The notes beneath the pieces are model-generated. The model was not told where the DNA came from, did no database searches, and was given only the letters and a program-made list of their open reading frames with translations. From positions 589,852 to 635,155 of the forward strand of contig MZZL01000117.1 of NCBI GenBank assembly GCA_002749535.1: a DNA stretch of 45,304 bases. Direction: 5' to 3'. Position numbers and translations under genes: made by a program. This DNA is from Apophysomyces variabilis. Its lineage: Eukaryota > Mucoromycota > Mucoromycetes > Mucorales > Mucoraceae. This document shows positions 24,689-36,137 of this stretch, in pieces. How positions within the stretch are numbered: position 1 is the stretch's first letter; every line of letters starts with the position of its first letter.

Positions 24689-25993
24689 AAGGACAAGCTG
24701 TTCATCGGATCACAGTGTTACACCGGTTACATTCGCTTTGCGCAAAAACCGTAATCTATTTGATTTAGTACTCATTCGTGAATGAATAATTCCTAACAAA
24801 AGTAAATCCCAAACGCCCTATAAAGACAAGCATTGTCATGGTATCCCACACACTGCAGCTAAATCACCCACTAAACACTTTGCCATAACTACTTAGTGCG
24901 AGCTCTGCTTCCGGAAGAAGACTTTCGACCGATACGCTGTATTCATCAGCCATCTGAACAAGTTTGACAGTATATATAGTATATCTCAATAAAATCGAAT
25001 TAAAAAAGGGCTATCCATATAATGCAGCAGACCTAAAAAGTTGTGAATTCTCGTACTATCTTTTTCTTTTCGGGAAAATTACTTGGCATGTGTGTTATAA
25101 CACCTTTTCGAATGATTGGGCTGATTAGATGATCCCATGTACACAGCCGTAAAAATCGGGAAATAGCTCGTAAGGAAGGGATAATCGGAAAAAAAATTAG
25201 CGCTTTACTGCTATATCATGATTCACAGTTGCATCTCCGCAATCAGGAACAAACTCTGTATTGCAGGCACCTCCAGATCGACTTACCAGTTTGTTGAACA
25301 CAACTTCAGGCATCTACCGACATAGAAACATTAAGCATACAACAGATAACAAGATGTATGAGAGTCTTAACATCACAAGGGATTCGTTTGAAACGTTGGT
25401 CAATTGTTATTATCCGGACTTGACTGTCGGTGAGAAGGTTTGCTAGTCCTTCAGAAGCGGTCATTACGTTTTCTATAAGAAATGTATTTCGCAACTACTT
25501 ATACATTTTAGATTTGGTACTGTGGGTTTCATAACTATGGCTGTACCTAAGCCAGTACTCATTGACGCCTTGCCGCGCAAGCTTGCGAAAGGAAGCCTGG
25601 CAGATAGTCACGTGAATAAAATCTGTAAATATATGCTAGCAGGAATAGATATAACGTTGTTTTTATATTATTGGAGCAAGCTTATCTTGAGTTGGCCCGA
25701 CAGGGACGCACAACTTGGCATTTAGGATGTCAGATCCTGAACCAATGGGATAAATATCCGCGGAGCCGTATACAAAACAAACGAAAAGAGAGAACAGCTT
25801 GACTTAACTACCACGCATAAATTTAGGATGCACAAGTAATAACTGCTTTCCAAAAAAAAAAGAACGATATCTATTGTTGTATAAACACAAACAGTCATTG
25901 ACTAATACGAACCAGCAGCCTATATTAATAGTTCCAAAAATTGCTGCATTAATATACTCTATCAAAGGTTCCTGTTATCCATCTTAAAAACGT
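24689..25993. other. Intergenic, 1.3 kb, with possible gene remnants
   Basis: Two plus-strand open stretches, 25261-25446 (with MYESLNITRDSFETLVNCYY, then PDLTVGEK before a GT site) and 25522-25725 (ICKYMLAGIDITLFLYYW), look protein-like but I could not join them in one frame. On the minus strand about 24865-24954 a 29-codon frame begins MADEYSVSVESLL after an acceptor-like site. All may be relics. I name no family. Confidence 0.35.
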
Positions 25994-27950
25994 CTATATC
26001 CTTTCCAATGGTTTCACTCCAATTAGACGTAATCCGTTGGCGAGAGTAATTTTAGCCGCTTCAAACAAAAACAATCTTGCCCTCGCTAAATCCGAATCGG
26101 CACCTTTGACACGAAGTATAGTGTTGGCTTGGCCGATTGAATGACAAAGTTTGAATAGGTATTGCACAATCGTGCATGGATCCATCGTTTGATATGAGGA
26201 TCGCACGATGTCAGGATACTGAGATAGCAAAATCGCTAACTCTATCGCTTCGTTTTCCTTTAGTAACGATGGATCACAGGCTGTTGCCCTGGTGACGGTA
26301 GAATTCCGTTCAATTCTAGAAAAGCACATAAGTCGTTGTCAGGCTTCACTCGTTGCTTACCCGCAAAGACGTGCATATGTAAACTGAAGATAGACACCGG
26401 TATACCCTCGAGCCGCTGTCATACGGTCCCAAGAGAATGAATAGTTCTTTATGCGTTTACCCACCATGTCCTGCACGATGACGGCAGATGTACCCAGCGT
26501 ATCCGCCACGTATTCAATTGCATCCTGACCAGTCAGACCGTCGATACCTTCCGAAGCTAGCTCGTCGTACTTGAACTGATTAGCTTCTTGCATGTTACCC
26601 AACATCTTCTCTTTTGCAGTATCCAGAATATCTTGCAAGAAGACCACAGTACCCTTGCGTGTGGACATTCCTTGAATGCGGCCGAAATTTGCGTGATAAA
26701 GGTTTTTGCTCCAAGGTGCATCAAATGCAAGCTCAGATATCTTAAACAGTTGCCTTAGATAAAGTTCTTGCTCAGTGCCTACAGTGTACACTGCCTTGTC
26801 GAAACCAAACTTTTCTTGTCGCAACAGCAAGCTAGCCAAATCCCGTGTCAAGTAGAGGCTAGTCCCATCTGCACGACGGATAACGGCTTTGCCGAGGTTA
26901 TATGGTTCTAGATCAACGACCCATGCTCCGTCCTCCGTTTGTTTGACCAAGTCACGCTCATTCAACAGTTGATACACCTTAGGGATATACGGTTCGACCT
27001 GCGATTCGCCAGAATAATGTTCAAATTCTATATTCAGGCGCTTATATATGGATTTATAAGATGCAATGCTGAATTGCCGAAAGCGCAGCCATTGTTTTAA
27101 TGCGTCCTTGTCGCCTGACGAGATAAATAGTAAGCATATCAGGAACAGGTAATATATGTATTACCTTTCTCCATACGACTGAAGTATTGGTTTGCCAACC
27201 GATCAACTTCAGGATCGTTTGCTGCGTCGGCGTTAATCTTCACATACACTTCGTATAAATGGTGGATCGGGTCGCGCTTCAGCTGTTCTTCGTTGCCGTA
27301 TTTGGCGAAACCAACCGCCAAAAGCCCTACATTCAAATTTCCATTAGCAGATTTAACAATCTTAGTCTTGTTTTTGGCAATTTTTACCGTATTGCTTTCC
27401 CCAGTCGCCGAGATAATTAATCCCAATAACACGATATCCCATTGCTTCGTGAACGCGTTTGATGAAGCCACCTAAAATCGTGCTTCGTAAATGTCCGGCA
27501 TGAAATGGTTTTGCGATGTTAGGGGAGCTATAATCGATCACCATTGTAGGGCGATCGCTACGTTTGACACTTCCATAGCTAGTATTTTCGTGGTGGATCT
27601 GGTGCAATGCCTGTCTTACGTATTCATCAATTTGCACGTCAAAATGTAGAAAAGAATCACAAGCCGTTGCGCGCTTGATATAATTGTTCGATTCAAACTT
27701 GGTCCGTCATCTTAGTGTTATTCCCTTCACGAGTTCCGAGACTTACTTTAATGGATAATTCTTTACACCATTGTACAGCTTCCGATGGTGAACTGGGTGG
27801 GTTACTAGTTAACTTAGGCACGGGTAAACCGAATTGGCGATTGATGGTGGGTTTCGGTGTCCCGAGGAGTGAAGCAATATGAGACTCATTGGCGGATGTG
27901 ATGCGTGCCAACTGTTGGGCAATGGCCTGCCTGAAGCGTTGAGCTGTCAT
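25994..27950 (-). CDS. Arginyl-tRNA synthetase
   Basis: Class I aminoacyl-tRNA synthetase charging tRNA-Arg with arginine. Exons 27950-27747, 27697-27388, 27326-27165, 27114-26361 and 26315-25994 join to 583 aa, near the size of fungal ArgRS. The HIGH-type motif is HAGH (134-137), within VIDYSSPNIAKPFHAGHLRS. The KMSKS equivalent is MSTRKG (about 375-380), a usual eukaryotic form. Anticodon-binding helical domain signatures are RIKNYSFSWDRM, YLQFTYARLCG and LANGLRLIGVKPLERI at the C-terminus. The N-terminal about 100 residues correspond to the tRNA D-loop-recognising Add-1-type domain but are divergent. In fungi one gene can serve cytosol and mitochondria; no targeting peptide is obvious here. 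No damage seen. Confidence 0.95.
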
Positions 27951-28325
27951 GGGCAGCTCGAGCCTGTCAGGCGCTTCGAAGCCAGATTTTGCCTTCCGTG
28001 GCAGTCACCAAAGATGAGAAACACTCTGTTCTCCTGCATAAAGAGCTCTAGAATAGGCTGGAACAAATTTGCTCCCTTTTGCAAGGTACATGTTAACTAT
28101 CAAAATAAACTTGTCCAGAATCTTTTTCAGATATATTATTTGAATCTGGAAATTTACCAAATCATTATGCATTGCGTATACAAACAAAAGAATCCTAATG
28201 GATCTTCCATGTTTATGATTTCGACTTGCACTGCTTTGATCTCGTAGTATCTTTAAAACAAACCAATATGCCTATTCTTTCTTTTGTTTCCTTCAATTTG
28301 TCTTTGCGCCTAATTGCTTTAAGGG
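27951..28325. promoter_or_regulatory. Divergent promoter region between ArgRS and transporter genes
   Basis: 375 bp between two divergent start codons. Contains C/T-rich sequence just before the transporter ATG at 28326. No separate gene. Confidence 0.5.
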
Positions 28326-29961
28326 ATGAGTAGCATCAAATCCGATATTTACAGCGATTGTGCTAGTTCTTTCTACACGGCAGTGGCTGAAAGTCTAGAT
28401 AGCTTTTCAGACGCAACAGAATCCAGTAACTTTACGTATTACGAGGACATTCAACCGAGTACCTACGGAGCAACTACTATGTATAAAGCTTCTATCCATG
28501 ATATTGTACCATCATATTCGCCTCCGCAAGGTGCACGCGGTAGATTTAGCGCTTCAGCAAGCATTGTCACCTCCATGATGGGAAGCGGTGTTGTTGGCCT
28601 GCCTCTGGCTTTGTATCTCTGCGGTTTCTGGATGGGTCTCTGTGGTTTTGCTCTCATGGCGTTGCTAACATGCATATCCATGGATTTACTTGTTCAAAGC
28701 GCTATCCGCTTGAACTTATACAGTCTTGACGAATTATGCCAGTGTCTGCTAGGGCGACCAGGCTTCTATATTCTAAATGTGATCATTTTATTCCACACGG
28801 CGGGCACAGCAGTTTCTTATTATATAAGTGAGGAGATCATTTGGAAACCAAGCCAATTTAACTTCGTTTTACGTTCTTTCAGTGATTGGTGACACACTTT
28901 CCGATCTACTTCACTACTACTTCTCCTTCGACGGCCGATCTTGGGTTATTGTTTGCTTTGGTCTATTCTGCGTAAGTAGGTGTACATTACAGATACTGGT
29001 TGTTCTTATTTATATCCCAGTGCCTTCCGCTCAGCCTTCCTCGCCAAGTTGGGTGCGTTAGCAAATGGTCCGGTTTCATCATGCTGCTGCTACTGTTAAC
29101 ACTGATCGGTTTATTTTCTCGAATACCTGTTTATGCGTTACCGCTATCAGAGATTGACTTAGAAAGCCCAAAAATCTCAGCCAATCTATTTAAAGGATTA
29201 TCAATATTATTTATGTCCTTCAATTACGCGCAGAATGCACTCGGAATCTACCTTAGCCAACGCAACCGACAACCTTCCAGTTGGCTGTCAGCCAACGCAA
29301 TTGCCGTTTTGTTAGCATTCCTATTTAATGCGCTTTTTGCTACTGCTGGATATATCTGTTTTGGTAGGAATACCAAAATTAACATACTTCAGAATTATCC
29401 CAAGGACGATGCTGTCATTAATGTCGTGCGATTGGTCCTTGGAGTATTGGTTACGATGAGTCTTCCGTAAGTTTTTCTTGCTGGTTTTCGATATGCATGT
29501 ATACTTACTCCTATTATGTAGTCTATGCATCTATCCATGCCGCGATGCGTTAGGCAAGCTAGTTGGGTGGACAGCGCATAGTCGTTCGATGACTGATAGG
29601 CAGCATTTTCTTGCCACATTTTGTTTGTTTGGCATTACTTTATATTTTGGCACAACGTTTACTTCTCTCGGCAAGACGTTCGATATTATAGGTGGATTTT
29701 CAGCAATGATATTAGGTAATGCTTCACGAGGTATCTATCTCACGTGCCGTCGATTTACCACATTATGCAGGCTTCTTGCTGCCAGGTGCTGTGTATCTTT
29801 TTGTATTCTTGCCCGAGTTCCTCTTTCCGAGAAGAGAATATGGATTCTTTTCGACATATCCAAGCAAAGGTTCGATAAGCTATATGGTTATTGCCACAAT
29901 ATTGTTAATGATCAGCATCCCAATTATGTATTTTTCTGTTGCGGACGCCGCTAGCATATAA
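28326..29961 (+). CDS. AVT-type (AAAP family) amino-acid transporter
   Basis: Integral membrane amino-acid/auxin permease family protein, probably vacuolar like the yeast Avt proteins. Exons 28326-28827, 28883-28971, 29021-29466, 29522-29715 and 29771-29961 join to 473 aa. A cytosolic Ser/Thr-rich tail of about 80 residues precedes the first membrane helix. Family-typical pieces: SIVTSMMGSGVVGLPLAL (TM1, with the GSGV/P motif), YLCGFWMGLCGFALMAL (TM2), YYIMIGDTLSDLL, LSILFMSFNYAQNALGIY (usual FAFxCQ region) and GFLLPGAVYLFVF near the end. About ten to eleven hydrophobic helices are visible. Direction and substrates cannot be predicted from sequence. Confidence 0.9.
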
Positions 29962-30104
29962 TGTGGCATCTCTCCGTTTTGTACAGTATCCCAAAATCTA
30001 GGAAAATCAAAGTAGCGGTCTATTGGAATTAAATGTCGCAATGAATAAAACTTCTTAATGTCGTCCTTTTTCTTTTTTTTTTTTTTTTTTTTTTTTTTGA
30101 GTTA

Positions 30105-30549
30105 NNNNNNNNNNNNNNNNNNNNNNNNNNNNNNNNNNNNNNNNNNNNNNNNNNNNNNNNNNNNNNNNNNNNNNNNNNNNNNNNNNNNNNNNNNNNNNNN
30201 NNNNNNNNNNNNNNNNNNNNNNNNNNNNNNNNNNNNNNNNNNNNNNNNNNNNNNNNNNNNNNNNNNNNNNNNNNNNNNNNNNNNNNNNNNNNNNNNNNNN
30301 NNNNNNNNNNNNNNNNNNNNNNNNNNNNNNNNNNNNNNNNNNNNNNNNNNNNNNNNNNNNNNNNNNNNNNNNNNNNNNNNNNNNNNNNNNNNNNNNNNNN
30401 NNNNNNNNNNNNNNNNNNNNNNNNNNNNNNNNNNNNNNNNNNNNNNNNNNNNNNNNNNNNNNNNNNNNNNNNNNNNNNNNNNNNNNNNNNNNNNNNNNNN
30501 NNNNNNNNNNNNNNNNNNNNNNNNNNNNNNNNNNNNNNNNNNNNNNNNN
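30105..30549. other. Assembly gap (445 N)
   Basis: Unknown bases flanked by poly-T runs on both sides (about 30073-30098 and 30550-30573). The gap was probably caused by homopolymer or repeat sequence. Any reading frame crossing it is meaningless. Confidence 0.99.
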
Positions 30550-30573
30550 TTTTTTTTTTTTTTTTTTTTTTTT

Positions 30574-30700
30574 GCTTTGTTAGCGTCAAGCTCAGTTTTC
30601 AAAATGCGCCAAACGAATTTGGTAGATGCGATTTTAGTTTTTGAAGAAAATACGGTATCATCAGCAAGGGAAAATCCATGCACAAGTGACGCCATATGCG
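30574..30700 (-). repeat. Degenerate dispersed-repeat fragment (copy 2), next to gap
   Basis: The minus-strand frame reads KTKIASTKFVWRILKTEL then DANK and runs into poly-A (the T-run on plus) at the gap. It matches the fragment at 9720-9900. The element type is unknown; the A-run after the match would suit a poly-A-tailed retroelement. Confidence 0.45.
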
Positions 30701-31435
30701 GTTCTTAGGGCAATGTTCCTATTATTGCGGGAAAAGCTGGTCTTTCATCATAGGCATTAGATGTGTTTTAGCTTTAGCCTATTGCGAATCAAAAACTATG
30801 CGTTCATCAAGTGACCAATTCGCGCTGAGATCAACCTGTCATTTCATAAAAAGTTATAACTGCCATTGGATCTTAACAATCAGCCTGGTCTATCCATGCA
30901 TTTACAAAGGACCTTTTTTAGCCTTGAGGGGTAAAACTACCTAACAGTATGAACCAGCGCTACACATGTTACGAGCTGGACCTTGTGAAAAAAAATAGAA
31001 AGATCGTGGATGATTGATCTGGATCATAATAAAGATGAGTGCATTACTGTAGCACTTGAGCAAGGGTTGACGATATAGGACAAGAATGATATGGTACATG
31101 GAAGAAGAGGTTTTGAATTACAGTAATAATCAGCTTGATGAGGGAATGAAGTCGTGCAGAGTAAAGGATAGACGAAAAGGACCTAAGTTATCGTGTATAT
31201 TATATATATATATAGGATGGATCCAAGGCGTTATGGACAAGTATTTGTGGAGAGAGGAGAGCGAAATGGCAAATTGTTCTGACTAATGTTAGGATGGGAT
31301 GGGGGATCAGCTTCAAGAGAGTGGCGATGACAGTACGATTTGATTGGATACAGTTGAAATTAAGTGTGTATTATGGTTTTACTGCATCCAAATTCTCGGG
31401 AGGGGAAGGCTGTTAAGGAACACGGTGTGAGGCTG

Positions 31436-31444
31436 TATATAAAT
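31436..31444 (+). promoter_or_regulatory. TATA-like element of the Whi3-like gene
   Basis: TATATAAAT, 217 bp before the ATG at 31661 and followed by a long pyrimidine-rich tract, a common arrangement in fungal promoters. Confidence 0.45.
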
Positions 31445-31660
31445 AAGCTTGACCAACACCAAACTGCAGCTTTTCTTTTCTTCTGCTTTCCCGCAACCCG
31501 TTCCTCTGTCCTATTCCCTGACCTTCCCTCTTTCTCTTTTTACTCTTTCACCTCCCTTTAACCCCTAGCCTACCTTTACTCCACCTTAACCCCTCCCTCT
31601 ACCCCTCCCTCCCAAAAGGAAAAAAAAAAAGAAAACTAACTTGTTGCATTGCACTTTGCC

Positions 31661-33325
31661 ATGACCGCCGTAGGGTCCTTGCCATCTGTTTCGCCAATGA
31701 CTAATGGACTTTACAGCGTTTTGCTGCAAAATGGAAGTTCGGTCTCTCAGAGTGCTCAGGTTTCATCCTTTTCAACCAATAATATCTTTACTTCCAACAA
31801 TGGCGAGGAAATTTCAACTATATTCGTCGTCGGCTTCCCCGAAGACATGCAGGAACGGGAGTTTCAAAATATGTTCATCTTCTCTCCTGGTTTCGAAGCC
31901 GCCACTCTGAAAGTCCCAAACAAGGATACAGAAGATGATCCATCCGCAAGAAAGCAAATTGTAAGTTGACAGCGACCGAAAAGAAAAAAAAAGTTTCTGA
32001 ATCTTATTTTTAGATCGGTTTCGCAAAGTTCCGTACTCGATTAGAAGCCATGGAGGCAAAAGATATATTGAGTGGTCGTAAGGTCGATGCAGAGAAAGGA
32101 TCCGTGTTGAAAGCAGAAATGGCAAAAAAGAACTTACACACCAAACGCGGTCTTTCCAATGACCAGATACCACAAGTAATACCAGCTCACACCAAATCTT
32201 ATCCTATTTTATCACAGCAACAACAACAACAACAACAACAACAAAAACGATATACACTGCCACCTCCGACTAGCCAGGCTGCAGCTTATGAGGCATTTCA
32301 CTCTGTACCAGCTTTCTCGGCTGATCTGCTGCCCCCTAATGAGTTGTATGCCGACCTCTTTTCTCCTAATGCAACACCTACTACACCGTTCTCAGAATCA
32401 GCTTTTATTTCCCGGGCCTCGCAACAATTGGATATGCGTTCTGGATCAGTAGGCGACATATTCAACGGAAGTGGCATCGGAAACGGATTGATGGCATCAA
32501 CGTCGGCCCGTACGCCGGCGGGATTCAACCCCGATCACAGATACTCATCTCCACATATCCTTGACAATGATCCAAACATTAATAGCCTGTCAAAATCTAC
32601 ACCTCTTCATACTGACCGTCGTTCTTCATCTCTCATGAACTCGAACATATTTTCGCAAACAAACTCTAATCACCATTACCCACATCAACAGCATCCGCCC
32701 TCGCCACCGCCCCAGTCACATGCTCAGGATAACCCTAACTTAGGTTCTCGTTTTGGTGGATTGTCAATCAACACTTCCACGACAACGATATCAACAGGGG
32801 GTCTCCCATCCCCTGGAATTACCTCACCTACTGGTTATCAGAGTTTTGGCATTCTAGGAAGTGCCAATCCAGCCGACCAAAACCCTCCCTGTAACACATT
32901 GTATGTCGGCAACCTGCCTCCGAACACAAACGAAGAGGAGTTAAAGGCCCTTTTTTCTAAATGCGTCGGGTACAAGCGTCTCTCATTCCGGGTTAAACCT
33001 AGTGGTCCAATATGCTTTGTTGAGTTCGACGATGTCAACTACGCAGCTCAAGCCCTACAGGATCTATATGGAAACCCTCTGAGCAACTCAACGAAAGGAG
33101 GTATTCGTCTATCTTTTAGCAAAAATCCATTGGTAAGCATTGCCAAAAACGAAGGAAAAAGGGCTGATGCTAATGCTGACTGAACCATATCTTCAATAGG
33201 GCGTTCGACAAAACTCAATTAATGGCTGCACCTCACCCAATTTACCGGGTAGTGGTGTTTTTGCTTTCCTCGGTCCGTTAGGCGCCAGGCGCGAAAGCTT
33301 ACCTTTTGATCCTCAACTGTCATGA
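31661..33325 (+). CDS. WHI3: Whi3-like RNA-binding protein with two RRMs and polyQ
   Basis: RNA-binding regulator related to yeast Whi3/Whi4, which bind and localise mRNAs (cyclin CLN3 in yeast) and can form condensates. Exons 31661-31960, 32014-33132 and 33200-33325 join to 514 aa. The start is ATG 31661 (MTAVGSLPS). RRM1 about 50-135: [20 protein letters not shown], then [17 protein letters not shown] 10-Gln tract (168-177, mostly CAA) opens a long Ser/Asn/Pro-rich disordered linker. RRM2 about 395-475: [28 protein letters not shown] and [17 protein letters not shown], the C-terminal signature of the Whi3 family. Whi3-like architecture is clear; whether targets are conserved is unknown. Confidence 0.92.
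32218..32247 (+). repeat. CAA/CAG repeat encoding polyglutamine
   Basis: One CAG followed by CAA codons giving ten Gln in the linker between the two RRMs. Near-pure CAA codons make length change by slippage plausible. Confidence 0.85.
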
Positions 33326-34616
33326 ATTTAGCATATTGTATTACTTGGCACAAGGCACAGCCTAAAGGTCATGAAAGGACATCTCTGCATATGGTTATTC
33401 CTTTCTTTCCTAGAAAGCTGCTTTCAACACACCATTTCTGCATGTACAACAGATCTCATTATTTTGTTTTCTCACCCGATATATTCTCTTAACATAAATC
33501 ATCGATTACTGACTAGTGTTGTAACTATATTTGACCTAAACCAATACACTCGACAAAAGGATCACATAAAGGTGGCCTTCATGGATGTCGATGTATTCCA
33601 TCTGCATGGGCGCAACTACCTAATTTAAAAGTCTTGACAAAGGGATGTGATCTTCTGCATGCAGGTCTATCGCAATACGATCACTCGAGATGATGATGAT
33701 GATGATGCTGCATACTAAAGCCCTCCCTGTAATATGGAGGTCTGATATGCTATGCAGAAAGGGCGTGGAAAACAGAGGACATGGTGAGCAAGGGTGTGCA
33801 AAGTTTGAATGAGTTCTTCATATTTGGCAAGAATAAGGAAATTGCTTTGATATAAACCCAATTTTTTTGGAGTCAGACAACACAAAAATATGGTATTCTA
33901 CTCTGATTTTGCAAAGTCTAATGGTATTCTCGTGATCGTCAGCTTATTCAATGTGCAGGGTTACAAAGTTGGCTAATGCCTGATAGTTGCACCTGGTTTT
34001 TATTATATTTCGATGGATTGGTGCATGCAGCGATAGCAAGCATATAAAGGGTTCTAACTTGGATAATACCAACTTATTCTAGCTTAGGTCTGAAAGCATC
34101 AGAAGTGCTCAAGTAGTTTAGGATAATCTACCAAACGATATCAAAAGCAAACAGAACCTGCGTGTGATGACTGATAAGGTGTCAAATAAAATGCTTGTAC
34201 CCATAAAAACAAATTGAACTAGGATCGTCATTTCTTAGTACATTATTTCCAAAAACTAAAGTCGCATCTAGCATATTTTCACTTGGCGTATTTTGTAAAC
34301 TTAGCTTGAAGCTAATGAATCATATTAATTATCGTGTTATAAAGAGTTCGAATTGACCACTTTTACATATCTGTCAGAAAACTAACGACGCATTACCCAG
34401 CTCCCCGCCAAGCAAATGCAATATGCACATATAAATTTCAGTTGGTGAGTAATAGAAGAAAAATAACAATAGTATTCAATGACACTTACTAAATACCGCG
34501 CGTAAAAGCCCTATCCACTTGACTCGTGAATGCTTTGCTATCTTTCTGATTGCAGCCTTTCAGATCACATTACTGAGCTGGGAATGACTCTGGTCTTCCT
34601 TGCTGATTTTCGTAGG
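33326..34616. other. Intergenic between Whi3-like gene and transposon
   Basis: No gene seen. Contains a short (GAT)n run at about 33689-33708. AT-rich, with no element ends found here. Confidence 0.5.
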
Positions 34617-34620
34617 TTGC
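34617..34620. repeat. Target-site duplication TTGC (left)
   Basis: TTGC directly precedes CACTG at 34621 and is repeated directly after CAGTG at 39545-39548. Confidence 0.7.
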
Positions 34621-34652
34621 CACTGTGGGATAAATTCGTATCATTTGTCGCA
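34621..34652 (+). repeat. Left terminal inverted repeat of the CACTA-like element
   Basis: The first 10 bp are identical to the reverse complement of 39535-39544. In the next 22 bp I count 14 matches without gaps, ending in a perfect GTCGCA. Confidence 0.8.
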
Positions 34653-34666
34653 CAAGTATTGCATAT

Positions 34667-34724
34667 GTCGCAGTAGCATAAAAGTCGCATCTCAAATGGA
34701 ATGCGAGTTTTATGCTACTGCGAC
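34667..34724. repeat. 23-bp near-perfect palindrome in the subterminal region
   Basis: 34667-34689 and 34702-34724 are inverted copies with one mismatch and a 12-nt loop. Each arm begins or ends in GTCGCA/TGCGAC, the subterminal repeat of the element. Confidence 0.85.
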
Positions 34725-34982
34725 AGATACAATTTTTATACGACGTTTGCGATTGTGATGTATGCAACCTTTTCTACGACCTTTGTGCGACTGCGATATA
34801 TGCGATTCATACAACGTATAGGAAGGATGCTTTATTGTACCCTTTACTGATATGCACTGTAAGACTGCACAATAATATTGGTTTTATTAGAAGTGTTGAC
34901 TCAAATGCTATTAATTTTGCGTGCTCTTTCGTTTTGACATTCTCGCCTGCTGGTTTGGCTTCTTCAATTTTGGAACGATACT

Positions 34983-35891
34983 TCACCTCTTCGGGGCAGG
35001 CTTACTGACAGGAGGCCTCCATTTTGGCTGCGGCTGGACCCCGTCAGAATCGGAGTCAGTTTCGTTGCCATAAAGTCTATTAGGTGAATAAGAATACATG
35101 AACTAACAATAACATCTTACTTCTGCGCTCCTTGTCCCGTGCTTCCAGTTGTAGCTTGCAGCAAGTTACCAGTACGCGATGTAACCTCTGCTCTATTTCA
35201 TTGATTTAATACTAATAATCAATAGATCTTTATGAGTAGATACATGTTTTGGCTCGTGATCGAATGAGTCTGGTTTCTCGCTGATGTGGACGGGTTGCCG
35301 ACATCACACAATTAGCTTTGAGGCTAGCCCAATGTTTGCGGAATAGGTACTTTGCCGCCCCAGCTTCCTTCACACTTGTCAAGACGGATATTGTAATTTT
35401 CGCGTGCCAAACGTCTCCAGAGTAGTGATAGCGCGTTGCCGTTCCCAGATTGATGTATCCTTCCATAGCACCTTTTTTATTACTGTACTGCTGTCAATAA
35501 GTACCCTTAAACGCCTTTAGGGCCGAGCCACGCAACTTCACAAGCGCCTCGTGGAGTTGTTTAACATCCTCTTGGGTCATCGATTGATTGGGATCAATCA
35601 CTAGAGCCTTGATCACACTTTTCGTGATATCTTGACTTGGTCGCTTGATTTCCCGTATAAAATCTGTTCAATTTCTGGGCGGGCCAAATCTCCTTCATAG
35701 GAAGCGCCTAAGCTTCGGAGGAGCTGCCCGTGTGCCTTCAATTCCTCATCCTGCTTCTTCAATCCGTAAGTGATTTCTTTATCCTGCTTACAGAAAATTT
35801 CATTCTGTGTGCTTAATAGTCTGAACTAGTCCAAAATACCGGATTCCAAGGAATCCAGGCGAGTAAGGATATGTGCAGTGGTTGGGTCCAT
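34983..35891 (-). pseudogene. Broken accessory gene of the transposon, opposite strand
   Basis: Divergent to the transposase. From ATG 35891 (MDPTTAHILTRLDSLESGIL) the frame is interrupted by TAG at 35828-35826, then reads on as a charged coiled coil (QDKEITYGLKKQDEELKAHG). It shifts frame near 35640, continues through VIKALVIDPNQSMTQEDVKQ to another stop near 35508, and goes on at 35466 (MEGYINLGTATRYHYSGDVW). The last two exons fit GT-AG rules: one ends at 35121 (AA|GTAAGA), the final exon is 35076-34983 and ends in WRPPVSKPAPKR. The original product was roughly 280 aa. I recognise no domain. A second gene beside Tnp2 is usual in CACTA elements (for example TnpA-like DNA-binding proteins), so an end-binding role is inference only. 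Confidence 0.6.
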
Positions 35892-36137
35892 TTGACATGG
35901 ATAGGTGAGAAAAGTGAAACAGAAGTGGCGAAATAAACAAAGAATAAATAGTTTCAGGATTCGTTTGCGTCCTATGTTGCTGTAATGACCATTTGCTGAT
36001 CCCTTATTGCTCTTGTAGAGATGAATGCGGGCAGACATATCAGGCGCAAGCGCAGATGTCCCATCTGCCAGCTGAGCTATTGTGCGTAAGTTTATGATGA
36101 TCACGCCGTCGAATGTTATACAGCTGCTGAGCAGAGA

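Larger units (their letters stand above)
29962..31660. other. Intergenic with assembly gap and promoter of the Whi3-like gene
   Basis: Includes the gap (30105-30549), a degenerate repeat fragment right of it, an AT dinucleotide run (31196-31216), a TATA-like element (31436-31444) and a C/T-rich stretch (about 31469-31617) just before the Whi3-like ATG. No intact gene seen. Confidence 0.6.

Noticed and set aside
30029..30708. Long open frames on both strands across 30029-30708
   Set aside because: They consist of unknown bases (N) and homopolymer T/A runs, so they are not genes.
36005..36075. tRNA-like sequence on the minus strand (GCACAATAGCTCAGCTGGCA)
   Set aside because: The D-arm-like start is followed by a simple hairpin and no T-arm (GGTTCGA). 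It also lies next to the accessory frame of the transposon, so it is likely coincidence.
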